The notes: generated by a model from the letters alone, not told the origin. A stretch of 64,000 nucleotides of DNA from Bordetella genomosp. 10 (GCF_002261225.1 NZ_NEVM01000001.1:1922001-1986000); one strand, 5' to 3'; positions 29,993-42,253 are shown, counted from the first letter of the stretch. Translations and numbers: made by a program.

Positions 29993-31444
29993 TCAGATCA
30001 CATACAGATCCACGTACTCATGCACCGGCATGGCCTCCAGGCGGGCCTGGTCCAGCGACACGTCCAGGATCCTGGCCTGCTGGCGAGGGGGGAACTGGCG
30101 CGCGAGGTTGGTGCGGAACTTGGCTTCCAGCAGGGGGATGCCGTCGGCGCGGCGCCGCTTGTGGCCGATGGGGTATTCGCAGACGACCTCGTCCAGCTTG
30201 CCGCCGTCCTTGAATTCCACCGTCAGCGCATTGGCGATCGAGCGCTTGTCGGGATCGTGGTAGTCCCGGGTGAAGGCGGGATCCTCGACGCAGACGATGC
30301 GGTCGCGCAGCGCGTCGATGCGCGCGTCGCCGGCGACGTCGTCCTCGTAATCGGCGGCGGTCAGGCGGCCGAACAGGATGGGCACGGCCACCATGTACTG
30401 GATGCAGTGGTCGCGGTCGGCGGGGTTGTTCAGCGGTCCCTTCTTGTCGATGATGCGGATGCACGCCTCGTGGGTGCGGATGGTGATCTTTGCGATGTCG
30501 TCGGCCGTCTTGCCGGCCTGCTTCAGCAGGTCGTGGACCTGCATCGCGCATTCCACCGCGGTCTGCGAGTGGAATTCCGCCGGATACGAGATCTTGAACA
30601 GCACGTTCTCCATCACGTAGCTGCCGTAAGGGCGCTGGAATTCGAAGGGCTTGCCCTTGAAGAGCACGTCGTAGAAGCCCCAGGTCTTCGCGGTGAGGAC
30701 CGAGGGATAGCCCATTTCGCCGGTGCGTGCCATCAGCGCCAGGCGCACCGCGCGGCTGGTGGCGTCGCCGGCCGCCCAGCTCTTGCGGCTGCCGGTGTTC
30801 GGCGCGTGGCGGTAGGTGCGCAGGCTCTGTCCGTCGACCCAGGCCAGCGACACGGCGTTGAGGATTTCCTCGCGCGACAGTCCCAGCATCTGCGCGACCA
30901 CGGCGGTGGAGGCCACCTTGACCAGCACCACGTGGTCCAGGCCGACCTTGTTGAAGGAGTTCTCCAGCGCGATGCAGCCCTGGATCTCATGCGCCTTGAT
31001 CATGCCGGTCAGCACGTCGCGCATCGTCAGCGGCGGCTTGCCGGCGGCCACGGCGTTGCGCGAGAGCCAGTCGGCGGTGGCGAGGATGCCGCCGAGGTTA
31101 TCGGAAGGATGGCCCCATTCGGCGGCCAGCCAGGTGTCGTTGAAATCCAGCCAGCGGATCATGGCGCCGATGTTGAAGGCGGCCTGGACCGGATCGAGCT
31201 GGAACTGGGTGCCGGGCACCTTGGCGCCGTTGGGCACGATGGTGCCGGGGACGATAGGGCCCATGAGCTTGCGGCAGGCGGGGTATTCCAGCGCCTCCAG
31301 CCCGCAGCCCAGGGTATCGATCAGGCAATTGCGCGCGGTCTCATAGGCCGGCGGGCTCGCGATCTCGTAATCGAGGACATAGTCGACGATGTCGACGAGG
31401 ACCTGGTCGGGATCGGGGCGGACGTTCGAAACGTGTGTGGACAT
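29993..31444 (-). CDS. prpD: 2-methylcitrate dehydratase
   Basis: A 483-residue MmgE/PrpD-family enzyme of normal length that removes water from 2-methylcitrate to give 2-methyl-cis-aconitate in propionate breakdown. Conserved stretches include [13 protein letters not shown] near the N-terminus, [20 protein letters not shown] (active-site region) and [20 protein letters not shown]. It is the last gene of prpB-prpC-prpD and is the cofactor-free form; because no acnD or prpF is present, AcnB should complete the step to methylisocitrate. Confidence 0.96.
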   Translation of the reverse strand: MSTHVSNVRPDPDQVLVDIVDYVLDYEIASPPAYETARNCLIDTLGCGLEALEYPACRKLMGPIVPGTIVPNGAKVPGTQFQLDPVQAAFNIGAMIRWLDFNDTWLAAEWGHPSDNLGGILATADWLSRNAVAAGKPPLTMRDVLTGMIKAHEIQGCIALENSFNKVGLDHVVLVKVASTAVVAQMLGLSREEILNAVSLAWVDGQSLRTYRHAPNTGSRKSWAAGDATSRAVRLALMARTGEMGYPSVLTAKTWGFYDVLFKGKPFEFQRPYGSYVMENVLFKISYPAEFHSQTAVECAMQVHDLLKQAGKTADDIAKITIRTHEACIRIIDKKGPLNNPADRDHCIQYMVAVPILFGRLTAADYEDDVAGDARIDALRDRIVCVEDPAFTRDYHDPDKRSIANALTVEFKDGGKLDEVVCEYPIGHKRRRADGIPLLEAKFRTNLARQFPPRQQARILDVSLDQARLEAMPVHEYVDLYVI

Positions 31445-31507
31445 GGTGGTAGGGTCTCCCTCTGGACGTGCGACAGGAGCCGGCCGGGGAGGCCGGCTCC
31501 GCTCCCC

Positions 31508-31539
31508 TCACTTGTTCACTTGTGCACTTGCTCACTTGC
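31508..31539. repeat. 8-bp repeat x4 reaching into the prpC stop codon
   Basis: On the minus strand the unit CAAGTG plus two variable bases occurs four times in a row; the first copy contains the prpC stop codon (31532-31534). It is one of five cases in the window where a gene end lies in or beside short repeats. Confidence 0.75.
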
Positions 31540-32710
31540 GCTTTTCGAGCGAGACGAACTTCTGGTCTTCCGGTCCCGTGTAGTTGGCGGTCGGGCGGAT
31601 GATCTTGTTGTCGATGCGCTGCTCGATGATGTGCGCCGACCAGCCGGCCGTGCGGGCGATCACGAACAGCGGCGTGAACATGGCGGTGGGCACGCCCATC
31701 ATGTTGTAGCTGACGGCCGAGAACCAATCCAGGTTGGGGAACATCTTCTTGATTTCCGCCATGACGGTTTCCAGGCGCTCGGCGATGTCGAACAGCTTGG
31801 TGGTGCCGGCCTGCTTGGACAGCTTGCGCGCGACTTCCTTGATGACCTTGTTGCGCGGGTCCGAGACCGTGTACACGGGGTGGCCGAAGCCGATCACCAC
31901 TTCCTTGTTCTCGACGCGGCGGCGGATGTCGGCCTCGGCCTCGTCCGGCGTGTCGTAGCGGCTCTGCACTTCGAAGGCCACTTCATTGGCGCCGCCGTGC
32001 TTGGGACCGCGCAGCGCGCCGATGCCGCCGGTGATGGCCGAGTACATGTCCGAGCCGGTGCCGGCGATGACGCGGCAGGTGAAGGTCGAGGCGTTGAACT
32101 CGTGCTCCGCGTACAGGATGAGCGAGGTATGCATCGCCTTGACCCACTCGGCGGGCGGCTCCTTGCCGTGCAGCAGGTGCAGGAAATGGCCGCCGATGCT
32201 GTCGTCGTCGGTCTCGACGTCGATGGAACGGCCGTTGTGGCTGTAGTGGTACCAGTACAGCAGGGCCGAGCCCAGGCTGGCCATCAGGCGGTCGGCGATG
32301 TCGCGCGCGCCCGGGGTGTTGTGGTCGTCCTTCTCGGGCAGCACGCAGCCCAGCACCGACACGGCGGTGCGCATGACGTCCATCGGGTGGCTGGAGGCCG
32401 GCAGCGCTTCCAGCGCCACCTGCAACTGCACCGGCAGGCCGCGCAGGGCGCGCAGCTTCTGCTTGTAGGCCTTCAGTTCGGCCTTGTTGGGCAGCTTGCC
32501 GTGGACCAGAAGGTAGGCGACTTCCTCGAATTCGCTGGTGTCGGCGATGTCCAGGATGTCGTAGCCGCGATAGTGCAGGTCGTTGCCGCTGCGGCCCACC
32601 GTGCACAGCGCCGTGTTGCCGGCGACCACGCCGGACAGGGCCACCGATTTCTTCGGCTTGAAGCCCGGCTTGTCCTGTTCCTTGCTTTCCTTGGTACTGG
32701 AAGTGCTCAT
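31532..32710 (-). CDS. prpC: 2-methylcitrate synthase
   Basis: A 392-residue short-form citrate synthase that condenses propionyl-CoA with oxaloacetate. Citrate-synthase catalytic motifs are visible: [28 protein letters not shown] and GFGHPVY. The N-terminal segment [20 protein letters not shown] is typical of PrpC and differs from the gltA product at 39821. It lies 50 bp after prpB and 87 bp before prpD, so the three genes form an operon. Confidence 0.96.
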   Translation of the reverse strand: MSTSSTKESKEQDKPGFKPKKSVALSGVVAGNTALCTVGRSGNDLHYRGYDILDIADTSEFEEVAYLLVHGKLPNKAELKAYKQKLRALRGLPVQLQVALEALPASSHPMDVMRTAVSVLGCVLPEKDDHNTPGARDIADRLMASLGSALLYWYHYSHNGRSIDVETDDDSIGGHFLHLLHGKEPPAEWVKAMHTSLILYAEHEFNASTFTCRVIAGTGSDMYSAITGGIGALRGPKHGGANEVAFEVQSRYDTPDEAEADIRRRVENKEVVIGFGHPVYTVSDPRNKVIKEVARKLSKQAGTTKLFDIAERLETVMAEIKKMFPNLDWFSAVSYNMMGVPTAMFTPLFVIARTAGWSAHIIEQRIDNKIIRPTANYTGPEDQKFVSLEKRK

Positions 32711-32743
32711 GTGTCTGCTCCTTTCCTCAAAGGTGGGTAAGTA

Positions 32744-32771
32744 TCACTTGGACTGTTGGTTCACTTGGACT
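32744..32771. repeat. Duplicated prpB 3' end
   Basis: TCACTTGGACT occurs at 32761-32771, covering the prpB stop codon and its last codons, and again at 32744-32754 just beyond the gene. Confidence 0.65.
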
Positions 32772-33648
32772 TCTCGAACAGCGCGTCGAGTTGAGACTCG
32801 AAGGCGTGGTAGCCGATGCGGTCGTAGAGCTCGTCGCGGGTCTGCATCAGGTCGACCACATTCTTCTGGTGGCCGTCGTGGCGGATCGCGGTGTAGACGG
32901 TTTCGGCGGCCTTGTTCATGGCGCGGAAGGCCGACAGCGGATAGAGCACGATGCCCACGCCCACGGACTTCAGTTCCTCGACGCTGAACAGCGGCGTCTT
33001 GCCGAATTCGGTGATGTTGGCCAGGACCGGCACCTTCACGGCGCGCACGAACTTGTCGTAGGTGGGCAGGTCGTAGGCGGCTTCGGCGAAGATGGCGTCG
33101 GCGCCGGCTTCCACGCACTTCAGCGCGCGTTCGATGGCGGCATCCACGCCGTGCGAGGCGATGGCGTCGGTGCGGGCGATGAGGTAGAAATCCTCGTCGG
33201 TGCGGGCATCGGCGGCGGCCTTGACGCGGTCGGCCATCTCCTCCGTGGAGACGATTTCCTTGCCGGGCCGGTGGCCGCAGCGCTTGGCGCCGACCTGGTC
33301 CTCGATGTGGCAGGCCGCGGCGCCGAACTTGATCAGGCTCTTGACGGTGCGGGCGATGTTGAAGGCCGACGGACCGAAGCCGGTGTCGATGTCGACCAGC
33401 AGGGGCAGGTCGCAGACGTCGGTGATGCGGCGCACGTCCACCAGCACGTCGTCCAGCGTGTTGATGCCGAGATCGGGCAGGCCCAGCGAGCCGGCCGCCA
33501 CGCCGCCACCCGACAGGTAGATCGCGCGATAGCCGGCGCGCTTGGCCAGCAGGGCGTGATTGGCGTTGATGGCGCCGATGACCTGCAACGGCGATTCTTC
33601 GGTCAGGGCCTGGCGGAACAGGGCGCCGGGCGACGGGGGACGGGACAT
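32761..33648 (-). CDS. prpB: Methylisocitrate lyase
   Basis: A 295-residue enzyme of the isocitrate-lyase superfamily that splits methylisocitrate into pyruvate and succinate. The catalytic motif KRCGH ([16 protein letters not shown]) and the metal-site stretch LVDIDTGFG are present. The start at 33648 follows GGAG by 8 bases. First gene of the prp operon; its promoter must lie in the 234-bp interval with mdh, which is mostly filled by two copies of an 80-bp repeat. No prpR-type regulator is adjacent. Confidence 0.96.
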   Translation of the reverse strand: MSRPPSPGALFRQALTEESPLQVIGAINANHALLAKRAGYRAIYLSGGGVAAGSLGLPDLGINTLDDVLVDVRRITDVCDLPLLVDIDTGFGPSAFNIARTVKSLIKFGAAACHIEDQVGAKRCGHRPGKEIVSTEEMADRVKAAADARTDEDFYLIARTDAIASHGVDAAIERALKCVEAGADAIFAEAAYDLPTYDKFVRAVKVPVLANITEFGKTPLFSVEELKSVGVGIVLYPLSAFRAMNKAAETVYTAIRHDGHQKNVVDLMQTRDELYDRIGYHAFESQLDALFEKSK

Positions 33649-33681
33649 GCGGATCTCCGGGATGAAAAGGCGGGGGAAAAG

Positions 33682-33841
33682 GGCCCCCACGCCGCGCGGC
33701 TTGCGCCGCTTGCTGCCCCCCAGGGGGGCTTTTTACCTTGGGGCGGCCCGGCGGTAAAAAAGGCCCCCACGCCGCGCGGCTTGCGCCGCTTGCTGCCCCC
33801 CAAGGGGGCTTTTTACCTTGGGGCGGCCCGGCGGTAAAAAA
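33682..33841 (+). repeat. Two tandem 80-bp copies of a dispersed intergenic repeat
   Basis: Copies 33682-33761 and 33762-33841 are identical at 79 of 80 positions. Each contains CCGCGCGG and GCGGCTTGCGCCGC palindromes, a CCCCCC/GGGGG arm and an ACCTTGGGGCGGCCCGG part, and ends in GGTAAAAAA. Related copies lie at 34942-35020, 41227-41296 (reverse) and, degenerate, 3352-3400. All are between genes. This is a REP-like family; I cannot count its genome copies. Confidence 0.85.
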
Positions 33842-33869
33842 ATGGGCCCATTTCCACGGGCCCATTTTT
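33838..33869 (-). terminator. Rho-independent terminator of mdh
   Basis: AAAAATGGGCCC (33838-33849) pairs with GGGCCCATTTTT (33858-33869). On the minus strand the stem is followed by a T-run (A-run 33835-33842). It should separate mdh from the prp operon, at least partly. Confidence 0.85.
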
Positions 33870-33882
33870 CACTTGCGCTGGA

Positions 33883-34872
<990 letters not shown>

Positions 34873-34941
34873 GAACATTCTCCGTAAGAGTCGTCGAGAA
34901 AAAATCTCGCCGGACAGTGTAATCGTTAGGACCTTAAAAAG

Positions 34942-35020
34942 GGCCCCCACGCCGCGCGGCTGTGCCGCTTGCTGCCCCCAAGGGGGCGCCTCTGCCTTGG
35001 GGCGGGCCGGTAGTAAAAAA
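34942..35020 (+). repeat. Copy of the dispersed intergenic repeat upstream of mdh
   Basis: Same 80-bp family as at 33682, with several changes in the loop (GGCTGTGCCGC) and in the right half (GCGCCTCTGCCTTGGGGCGG). It lies about 70 bp upstream of mdh and therefore may be inside the mdh promoter or leader. The rest of the 414-bp mdh/gntR interval holds the two palindromes annotated next. Confidence 0.75.
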
Positions 35021-35132
35021 GATCCTTGCTGACTTTGGAAAAGTCTTTTGCGCCTGGGGAACGATGGCCATATTGCAGTGCGATGACGGCGCGGCGGCGA
35101 ACCCGCAGGGCAGGCGTATCCTAAGACGAACA

Positions 35133-35146
35133 TGACGTTTACGTCA
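35133..35146. promoter_or_regulatory. TGACGT-ACGTCA inverted repeat in the mdh/gntR interval
   Basis: TGACGT and ACGTCA face each other across TT, 8 bp from the 22-bp palindrome. It could be a second regulator site or a promoter element. Confidence 0.4.
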
Positions 35147-35153
35147 ATTGGAC

Positions 35154-35175
35154 TTATATCTTATATAAGACATAA
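35154..35175. promoter_or_regulatory. 22-bp palindromic operator upstream of gntR-sdh, same as at acnB
   Basis: Identical over 22 bp to 9705-9726 (half-sites TTATATCTTAT and ATAAGACATAA). It lies 112 bp upstream of the GntR start and 282 bp upstream of mdh. The simplest reading is autoregulation of gntR together with control of mdh and acnB. Confidence 0.75.
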
Positions 35176-35286
35176 GACGTTGGACACGCGTCATGCCGTT
35201 GTGCAACAATAGCGCCGCTCGTGCGACAGCCCCGTTTCAGCTCACCGCCCCGAACGCCGCGGCCGCCGGCAAACCGAAGAAAATCA

Positions 35287-36072
35287 ATGGCAGATCCCCG
35301 GCTAGAAGCCCCCGCTTGGAACAAGAACGCCGCTGGCCGTCCGGCCGGCGCGAGCGCCGCTTTCAGTCCGCTATACCGCCAGATCAAGGAATTGCTGGTG
35401 CAGAGCCTCGATCGCGGCGAATGGAAGCCGGGCGAGTTGATCCCCAGCGAAATCGACCTCGCGGCCCGCTTCCAGGTCAGCCAGGGCACCGTGCGCAAGG
35501 CCGTCGACGAACTGGCCGCCGAGCACGTGCTGCTGCGCCGCCAGGGCAAGGGCACCTTCGTCGCCACGCACCACGAAGCGCGCGTGCGCTTCCGTTTCCT
35601 GCGCCTGGCCGCCGACGAAGGCGCCGAAACCGAAGCCGCCGAAAGCCGCATCCTCGATTGCCGCCGCCTGCGCGCGCCGGCCGACGTGGCGCGCGCGCTG
35701 GAACTGCGCGCCGGCGAGACGGTCTTCGCCCTGCGCCGCCTGCTGACCTTCGGCGGCGTGCCCACGGTGCTGGACGAAATCTACCTGCCGGGCTCCGCCT
35801 TCCGCGGCTTGACCGTGGAGGCGCTCAGCGCCAACCGCGCGCCCCTCTACGGCTTCTTCGAATCCGAATTCGGCGTGAGCATGATCCGCGCCGACGAAAA
35901 ACTGCGCGCCGTCGCCGCGACCGACGAGGCCGCCACCGCCCTGAACCTGCCGGCGGGGACGCCGCTTCTTCAGGTGGAACGCATTTCCTACACTTACGGC
36001 GACCGGCCCATGGAAGTCCGCCGCGGCTTGTACCGTACCGATCGCTACCATTACCGCAATAGTTTGAATTGA
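35287..36072 (+). CDS. GntR-family transcriptional regulator (HutC/UTRA type), likely TCA-cycle regulator
   Basis: A 261-residue GntR protein: winged helix (YRQIKELLVQSLDRGEWKPG, LIPSEIDLAARFQVSQGTVR, RQGKGTFVATH) then UTRA domain (RRLLTFGGVPTVLDEIYLPG, RISYTYGDRPMEVRRGLYRT). The start at 35287 is chosen because the 22 upstream residues are low-complexity. It lies directly before sdhCDAB and divergent from mdh, and its own promoter carries the palindrome shared with acnB, so it probably senses a TCA intermediate and represses TCA genes. A GntR gene in this place is common in betaproteobacteria; ligand and regulon are inference. Confidence 0.92.
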   Translation: MADPRLEAPAWNKNAAGRPAGASAAFSPLYRQIKELLVQSLDRGEWKPGELIPSEIDLAARFQVSQGTVRKAVDELAAEHVLLRRQGKGTFVATHHEARVRFRFLRLAADEGAETEAAESRILDCRRLRAPADVARALELRAGETVFALRRLLTFGGVPTVLDEIYLPGSAFRGLTVEALSANRAPLYGFFESEFGVSMIRADEKLRAVAATDEAATALNLPAGTPLLQVERISYTYGDRPMEVRRGLYRTDRYHYRNSLN

Positions 36073-36217
36073 TGGGCTTTTTCTTTTGATTTGATAGCAA
36101 CCCGTTACATGGGTGAAAATAGACGAGTTTTACCCCCGAGGGTCGCAGCACGAAGATTCTCCGGGGCCGGGCATTCCCGCCATCACGATTTTTAGTTTCG
36201 AGACAACCGAGGTCGTC

Positions 36218-36631
36218 ATGTCCGACACAGCTGCCAAGCCGCGTCCGCAGTTTCGCAATATCAGCATTGGCCAAATCGCCAAGTACCGCCTGCCCCTGGC
36301 CGGCCGTCTGTCGATTCTTCACCGCGTCAGCGGGGCGTTGTTGTTCCTCTGTATTCCCTTGGTCATCCTGCCTTTGCTCGGCGCCAGTCTGGCGTCGGCG
36401 GAAAGCTTCGCGGGCGTGGCCTCGGTGGTGGGGCATCCGATCGTCAAACTGATCCTGCTGGTCCTGATCTGGGGCTATCTGCACCATTTCTGCGCCGGCA
36501 TCCGTTACCTGGTGCTGGACCTGCACATCGGCATCGACAAGGTCTCGGCCCGCAAGTCGGCCGGCATCGTGTTCGTGGTCAGCCTGGCGCTGACCGTGGT
36601 TTTCGGTCTCAAACTGTTCGGAGCCTGGTAA
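36218..36631 (+). CDS. sdhC: Succinate dehydrogenase, cytochrome b556 subunit
   Basis: A 137-residue membrane anchor. RPQFRNISIGQIAKYRLPLA precedes HRVSGALLFLCIPLVILPLL, the usual SdhC heme/quinone region; three hydrophobic segments follow, with HHFCAGIRYLVLDLHIG containing the heme-ligand histidine region. The start at 36218 fits the family; the frame is open farther upstream. Its stop overlaps the sdhD start by one base (TAATG), so translation is coupled. The 145 bp before it hold no clear strong promoter. Confidence 0.95.
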   Translation: MSDTAAKPRPQFRNISIGQIAKYRLPLAGRLSILHRVSGALLFLCIPLVILPLLGASLASAESFAGVASVVGHPIVKLILLVLIWGYLHHFCAGIRYLVLDLHIGIDKVSARKSAGIVFVVSLALTVVFGLKLFGAW

Positions 36632-37014
36632 TGGCCGCTAGCAAGAACTACGGGCCCAAGCGCCTGGTCGTCGGTGCCCACTACGGCACGATGGATTTCC
36701 TGGCCCAGCGCCTGACCGCGATCATCATGGCGGTCTATACGCTGGTGTTGTTCATCGGCGTGCTGGTCATGCCGGGCTTTACGTACGAAAGCTGGAAGGC
36801 GCTCTTCACTTTCCACGTATTCGCGCTGCCGCTGGGCCAGTTGCTGGTCACGCTGGCCTTCCTGTCGCTGGCTTATCACGCCTGGATCGGCGTGCGCGAC
36901 ATCTGGATGGACTACGTTCGCCCGGTGGGCGTGCGCCTGCTGCTGCAGGTCCTGACCATCCTGTGGCTGGTCGGCTCGGTCGTGTATTTCGCGCAAATTA
37001 TCTGGAGGCTCTAA
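36631..37014 (+). CDS. sdhD: Succinate dehydrogenase, membrane anchor subunit
   Basis: A 127-residue protein with three membrane segments: QRLTAIIMAVYTLVLFIGVL, LGQLLVTLAFLSLAYHAWIG and RLLLQVLTILWLVGSVVYF. The histidine in LAYHAWIGVRDIWMDYV matches the SdhD heme ligand region. It pairs with SdhC to bind heme b and ubiquinone. Overlaps sdhC by 1 bp and ends 3 bp before sdhA. Confidence 0.94.
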   Translation: MAASKNYGPKRLVVGAHYGTMDFLAQRLTAIIMAVYTLVLFIGVLVMPGFTYESWKALFTFHVFALPLGQLLVTLAFLSLAYHAWIGVRDIWMDYVRPVGVRLLLQVLTILWLVGSVVYFAQIIWRL

Positions 37015-37017
37015 GCC

Positions 37018-38796
37018 GTGGTCGCTGTCAAGAAATCCTTGCCGCGCCGCCAATTCGATGTGGTGGTGGTCGGCGCCGGCGGTGCCGGCATGCGCTGTTC
37101 CCTGCAACTGTCCCAGGCGGGACTGTCCGTGGCGGTGCTGTCCAAAGTGTTCCCTACCCGTTCGCATACCGTGGCGGCGCAGGGCGGCGTCAGCGCTTCG
37201 CTGGGCAACATGAGCGAAGACAACTGGTACTGGCACATGTACGACACCGTGAAGGGGTCGGACTGGCTGGGCGACCAGGACGCGATCGAATTCATGTGCC
37301 GCGAAGCGCCCAGCGCCGTCTATGAGATGGAGCACTTCGGCATGCCGTTCGACCGCAACCCGGACGGCACCATCTATCAGCGTCCCTTCGGCGGCCATAC
37401 CGCCAACTTCGGCGAGAAGCCGGTGCAGCGCGCCTGTGCCGCCGCCGACCGCACGGGCCACGCCCTGCTGCACACCCTGTACCAGCGCAACGTCGCCACG
37501 CGGACCCAGTTCTTCGTGGAATGGATGGCGCTGGACCTGGTGCGTTCGGAAAGCGGCGACGTGGTCGGCGTGACCGCGCTGGAAATGGAAACCGGCGAAA
37601 TCTACCTGCTCGAAGCCAAGACCACGGTGCTGGCCACCGGCGGCGCCGGCCGTATCTGGGCCGCGTCCACCAACGCCTTCATCAACACCGGCGACGGCCT
37701 GGGCATGGCGGCGCGCGCGGGCATCGCCCTGCAGGACATGGAATTCTGGCAATTCCACCCGACCGGCGTGGCCGGCGCGGGCGTGCTGATCACCGAAGGC
37801 GTGCGCGGCGAAGGCGGCATCCTGCTGAACAAGGATGGCGAGCGCTTCATGGAGCGCTATGCGCCCACGCTGAAGGACCTGGCGCCGCGCGACTTCGTGT
37901 CGCGCTCGATGGACCAGGAAATCAAGGAAGGCCGCGGCTGCGGTCCGGACGGCAGCTACGTGGTGCTGAAGCTGGACCACCTGGGCGCCGACGTCATCAA
38001 CAAGCGCCTGCCCTCGATCCGCGAAATCGCCATCAAGTTCGGCAACGTCGATCCGATCAAGGAACCGATCCCGGTCGTGCCGACCATCCACTACCAGATG
38101 GGCGGCATCCCGGCCAACTATCACGGCCAGGTGGTCGAGTGGAAGGACGGCGAATCCAAGGTCGTCAACGGCCTGTACGCCATCGGCGAATGCGCGGCGG
38201 TGTCGGTGCACGGCGCCAACCGCCTGGGCACCAACTCGCTGCTGGACCTGATCGTGTTCGGCCGCGCCACGGGCAACCACATCGTCAATTCGCATCCGGA
38301 GCGCCAGCATTCGCACCAGCCGGTGTCGCAGTCGTCCATCGATTTCTCGCTGGACCGCGTCAACGCCCTGGAAAACCGCACCGGCGGCGAGAAGACCCAG
38401 TACGTCGCCAACGCGATCCGCGCCTCGATGCAGCGCCACTGCGGCGTGTTCCGCACGCTGGAGCTGCTGAACGAAGGCGTGGGCCAGATCGAGGAACTGG
38501 CCGAACAGGCCAAGAACATCTCGTTCAAGGACAAGTCCAAGGTGTTCAACACCGCCCGCATCGAGGCGCTGGAACTGGCCAACATGACCGAAGTGGCGCG
38601 CGCCACCATCAAGTCGGCGGCCAACCGCACCGAGAGCCGCGGCGCCCACGCCCTGGACGACCACCCGACCCGCGACGACGTGAACTGGCTGAAGCACACC
38701 CTCTGGTACACGGAGGGCAGCCGCCTGGACTACAAGCCGGTCCAGATGAAGCCGCTGACCGTCGAGTCCTTCCCGCCCAAGGCGCGTACTTTCTAA
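37018..38796 (+). CDS. sdhA: Succinate dehydrogenase flavoprotein subunit
   Basis: A 592-residue flavoprotein with GTG start. FAD-binding GAGGAGMR near residue 20, the covalent-flavin histidine in [11 protein letters not shown], the substrate motif [13 protein letters not shown], and the active-site region [20 protein letters not shown] are visible; the C-terminal helical domain ends [20 protein letters not shown]. It oxidises succinate to fumarate on the cytoplasmic side of the inner membrane. The SdhE flavinylation factor needed for its covalent FAD is encoded just downstream. Confidence 0.98.
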   Translation: MVAVKKSLPRRQFDVVVVGAGGAGMRCSLQLSQAGLSVAVLSKVFPTRSHTVAAQGGVSASLGNMSEDNWYWHMYDTVKGSDWLGDQDAIEFMCREAPSAVYEMEHFGMPFDRNPDGTIYQRPFGGHTANFGEKPVQRACAAADRTGHALLHTLYQRNVATRTQFFVEWMALDLVRSESGDVVGVTALEMETGEIYLLEAKTTVLATGGAGRIWAASTNAFINTGDGLGMAARAGIALQDMEFWQFHPTGVAGAGVLITEGVRGEGGILLNKDGERFMERYAPTLKDLAPRDFVSRSMDQEIKEGRGCGPDGSYVVLKLDHLGADVINKRLPSIREIAIKFGNVDPIKEPIPVVPTIHYQMGGIPANYHGQVVEWKDGESKVVNGLYAIGECAAVSVHGANRLGTNSLLDLIVFGRATGNHIVNSHPERQHSHQPVSQSSIDFSLDRVNALENRTGGEKTQYVANAIRASMQRHCGVFRTLELLNEGVGQIEELAEQAKNISFKDKSKVFNTARIEALELANMTEVARATIKSAANRTESRGAHALDDHPTRDDVNWLKHTLWYTEGSRLDYKPVQMKPLTVESFPPKARTF

Positions 38797-38809
38797 GCAG
38801 GATGCCGGC

Positions 38810-39526
38810 ATGAGCACCAAGCGTATCGTTAAATTCGAGATCTACCGCTACGATCCTGACAAGGACGAGCGTCCCTATATGCAGAAGCTGGAGGTCGAAC
38901 TCCAGCCCACCGACAAGATGCTGCTCGATGCGCTGGTGCGCATCAAGAACGACGTCGACGACAGCCTGGCCCTGCGCCGCTCCTGCCGCGAAGGCGTGTG
39001 CGGTTCGGACGCCATGAACATCAACGGGAAGAACGGGCTTGCCTGTACAACCAACCTGCGCGAGTTGAAGGAACCCATCGTTCTGAAGCCGCTGCCGGGC
39101 TTGCCGGTGATTCGCGACCTGATCGTGGACATGACGCACTTCTTCAACCAGTACCACTCGATCCGGCCGTATCTGATCAACGATACGCCGCCGCCCGAGC
39201 GCGAGCGCCTGCAGTCGCCGGAAGCCCGCGAGGAACTGGATGGCCTGTACGAGTGCATCCTGTGCGCGTGCTGCTCGACGTCCTGCCCGTCGTTCTGGTG
39301 GAACCCGGACAAGTTCGTCGGTCCGGCCGGCCTGCTGCAAGCCTACCGCTTCATCGCCGATAGCCGCGACGAAGCCACCGGCTCGCGTCTGGACAACCTG
39401 GAGGATCCGTATCGGCTGTTCCGTTGCCATACCATCATGAACTGCGTCGACGTGTGCCCGAAGGGGCTGAATCCGACCAAGGCCATCGGCAAGATCAAGG
39501 AACTGATGGTCCGCCGCGCGGTCTAG
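38810..39526 (+). CDS. sdhB: Succinate dehydrogenase iron-sulfur subunit
   Basis: A 238-residue subunit with all three cluster sites: [2Fe-2S] in [20 protein letters not shown] with ACTTN after it, then [17 protein letters not shown] and [11 protein letters not shown] for the [4Fe-4S] and [3Fe-4S] clusters. It carries electrons from SdhA to quinone. 13 bp after sdhA, 17 bp before sdhE. Confidence 0.98.
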   Translation: MSTKRIVKFEIYRYDPDKDERPYMQKLEVELQPTDKMLLDALVRIKNDVDDSLALRRSCREGVCGSDAMNINGKNGLACTTNLRELKEPIVLKPLPGLPVIRDLIVDMTHFFNQYHSIRPYLINDTPPPERERLQSPEAREELDGLYECILCACCSTSCPSFWWNPDKFVGPAGLLQAYRFIADSRDEATGSRLDNLEDPYRLFRCHTIMNCVDVCPKGLNPTKAIGKIKELMVRRAV

Positions 39527-39543
39527 TCTTGAAGGGTGCGAAC

Positions 39544-39804
39544 ATGAACGCGCTGACCGATCTCGATCGCACCCGCCTGCGCTGGCGGGCGCGGCGCGGT
39601 CTGCTCGAAAACGACCTGATTATTACGAAGTACCTGGATGCGTACGAGTCGTCCTTGACGAATGAAGACGTTGCAGCATTGACGCAATTGTTCGAACTCG
39701 GCGACAACGACTTGCTCGATCTGTTGCTGGCGCGAAAAGAGCCGGAAGGCGATCTCGACACGCCGAAGCTACGCGAAATCATCCACAAGATGCGCGAGCT
39801 ATAA
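39544..39804 (+). CDS. sdhE: FAD assembly factor SdhE
   Basis: An 86-residue protein of the SdhE/Sdh5 family that promotes covalent flavinylation of SdhA. The diagnostic RGxxE motif is present as [10 protein letters not shown] near residue 20, followed by a five-helix-sized acidic body ([20 protein letters not shown]). The start at 39544 gives the family N-terminus; the frame is open into sdhB. Its place between sdhB and gltA is the usual betaproteobacterial arrangement. Confidence 0.94.
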   Translation: MNALTDLDRTRLRWRARRGLLENDLIITKYLDAYESSLTNEDVAALTQLFELGDNDLLDLLLARKEPEGDLDTPKLREIIHKMREL

Positions 39805-39820
39805 CTTAGAGAGGAATGTG

Positions 39821-41131
<1,311 letters not shown>

Positions 41132-41188
41132 TCGCGCCAGCCCGCCCCCGCCGCGCCAAGCCCGGGGGCCCCGGCGGCCACGACGAGG

Positions 41189-41219
41189 AAGGCCTGTGCT
41201 TCGTGCACAGGCCTTTTTT
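41189..41219 (+). terminator. Rho-independent terminator of the sdh-gltA operon
   Basis: AAGGCCTGTGC (41189-41199) pairs with GCACAGGCCTT (41204-41214), followed by TTTTT to 41219. Confidence 0.9.
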
Positions 41220-41226
41220 CATCGCC

Positions 41227-41296
41227 GGGCCGCTCCCAAGATGAAAAGCGCCCCCTCGGAGGGCAGCAAGCGGCGCAGCCGCGCGGCGTGGGGGTC
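41227..41296 (-). repeat. Reverse-strand copy of the dispersed intergenic repeat
   Basis: Read on the minus strand it begins CCCCCACGCCGCGCGGCTGC, continues GCCGCTTGCTGCCC and ends with a GCGCTTTTCATCTTGGGAGCG variant of the right half. It lies between the gltA terminator and the AEC transporter gene. Confidence 0.75.
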
Positions 41297-41326
41297 TTTT
41301 TCATTCTCGGCGCGGGCCGGGGGGAG

Positions 41327-42253
41327 TCAGAGCCAGGAGGTCAGGAGTAGGACCGAGGCGGGCAGGGAGATGCCGGCGATGACGGTCTGGACGGCGATGA
41401 TGCCGGCCATGAGGGGGGCGTCTCCGCCGAGCTGGCGCGCCATGATGTAGGACGACGATGCGGTCGGCAGGGCCTGGAAGATGATGGCCGCGGTGGCGGC
41501 GGGGCCGCTGAGGTTGAAGAGGTGGCAGGCCAGGACGGTGGCCGCGGGCATCAGGGCGAACTTGAATATCGACGCGAAGATCGTGGGCCGCATCCAGGAA
41601 CGGGCGGCGCCGAAATCCAGGGCCGCGCCCACGCACAGCAGCCCCAGCGGCAGCGATGCCTGTCCGAGCGACTTGAGCACCTGCGCCAGCACGCCCGGCA
41701 ACGGGAAATCGGTGACCTTCAAGGCAATGCCGAGGACGCTGGCGACGACCAGCGGATTCAGGGCCAGTTGCTTCAGCACGTTCTTCAGCGACAACTGGCC
41801 GATGTTGCCGTAGCGGGCGAAGACCAGCACGCAGAGGACGTTGACGGTGGGGATGATGGCCGCGTTGGCGACGGCCGCGAGCGCCACGCCCTGGGCGCCG
41901 AGCAGCCCGGCGGCGGCGGAGATCCCCACGTAGTTGTTGAAACGGATGCCGCCTTGAAAGATGGACGTGAAGGCCGGATCGCCGACGCCGGCGGTCCGGC
42001 GCGTCGCCAGGACCAGCAGGGCCACGAGGGTCGTCGAGCAGACCAGCGTCGCCACCATCGCCTTGATGGGCAGGCCGTCCAGCCGGGCCGTCGCCAGGCC
42101 GTGCACGAACAGCGAAGGCAGCAGGATGTAGTAGCTGAGGCGTTCGGCCTGGCCCCAGAACGGGTCGGAAAGGACCTTGCGCCGGCGTAGCTCCCAACCC
42201 AGCGCAATCAGCAATGCGATTGGCGCGACCGAGGCGAGCAACGCGGTAATCAT
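41327..42253 (-). CDS. AEC family transporter (auxin efflux carrier / malate permease type)
   Basis: A 308-residue membrane protein with about ten hydrophobic segments. The N-terminal RLSYYILLPSLFVHGLA, the FQGGIRFNNYVGISAAAGLL region with its conserved Asn, and the C-terminal QALPTASSSYIMARQLGGD are typical of the AEC family, whose bacterial members move dicarboxylates such as malate or malonate. The upstream 267 bp contain a perfect 24-bp tandem duplication and an AT-rich promoter-like stretch; a LysR gene lies immediately upstream on the same strand and may be its regulator. Substrate not established. Confidence 0.88.
   Translation of the reverse strand: MITALLASVAPIALLIALGWELRRRKVLSDPFWGQAERLSYYILLPSLFVHGLATARLDGLPIKAMVATLVCSTTLVALLVLATRRTAGVGDPAFTSIFQGGIRFNNYVGISAAAGLLGAQGVALAAVANAAIIPTVNVLCVLVFARYGNIGQLSLKNVLKQLALNPLVVASVLGIALKVTDFPLPGVLAQVLKSLGQASLPLGLLCVGAALDFGAARSWMRPTIFASIFKFALMPAATVLACHLFNLSGPAATAAIIFQALPTASSSYIMARQLGGDAPLMAGIIAVQTVIAGISLPASVLLLTSWL

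Noticed and set aside
29885..32740. 951-codon open frame opposite prpD and prpC
   Set aside because: It runs through two genes with clear enzyme motifs on the minus strand and has no domain of its own.
33682..33841. The two 80-bp repeats as a mini CRISPR or an insertion-sequence end
   Set aside because: The copies abut directly with no spacers, have no inverted terminal repeats or target duplication, and related copies are scattered between genes.
36505..38820. 771-codon open frame opposite sdhD-sdhA
   Set aside because: Antisense shadow; the plus strand encodes SdhA with its flavin motif.
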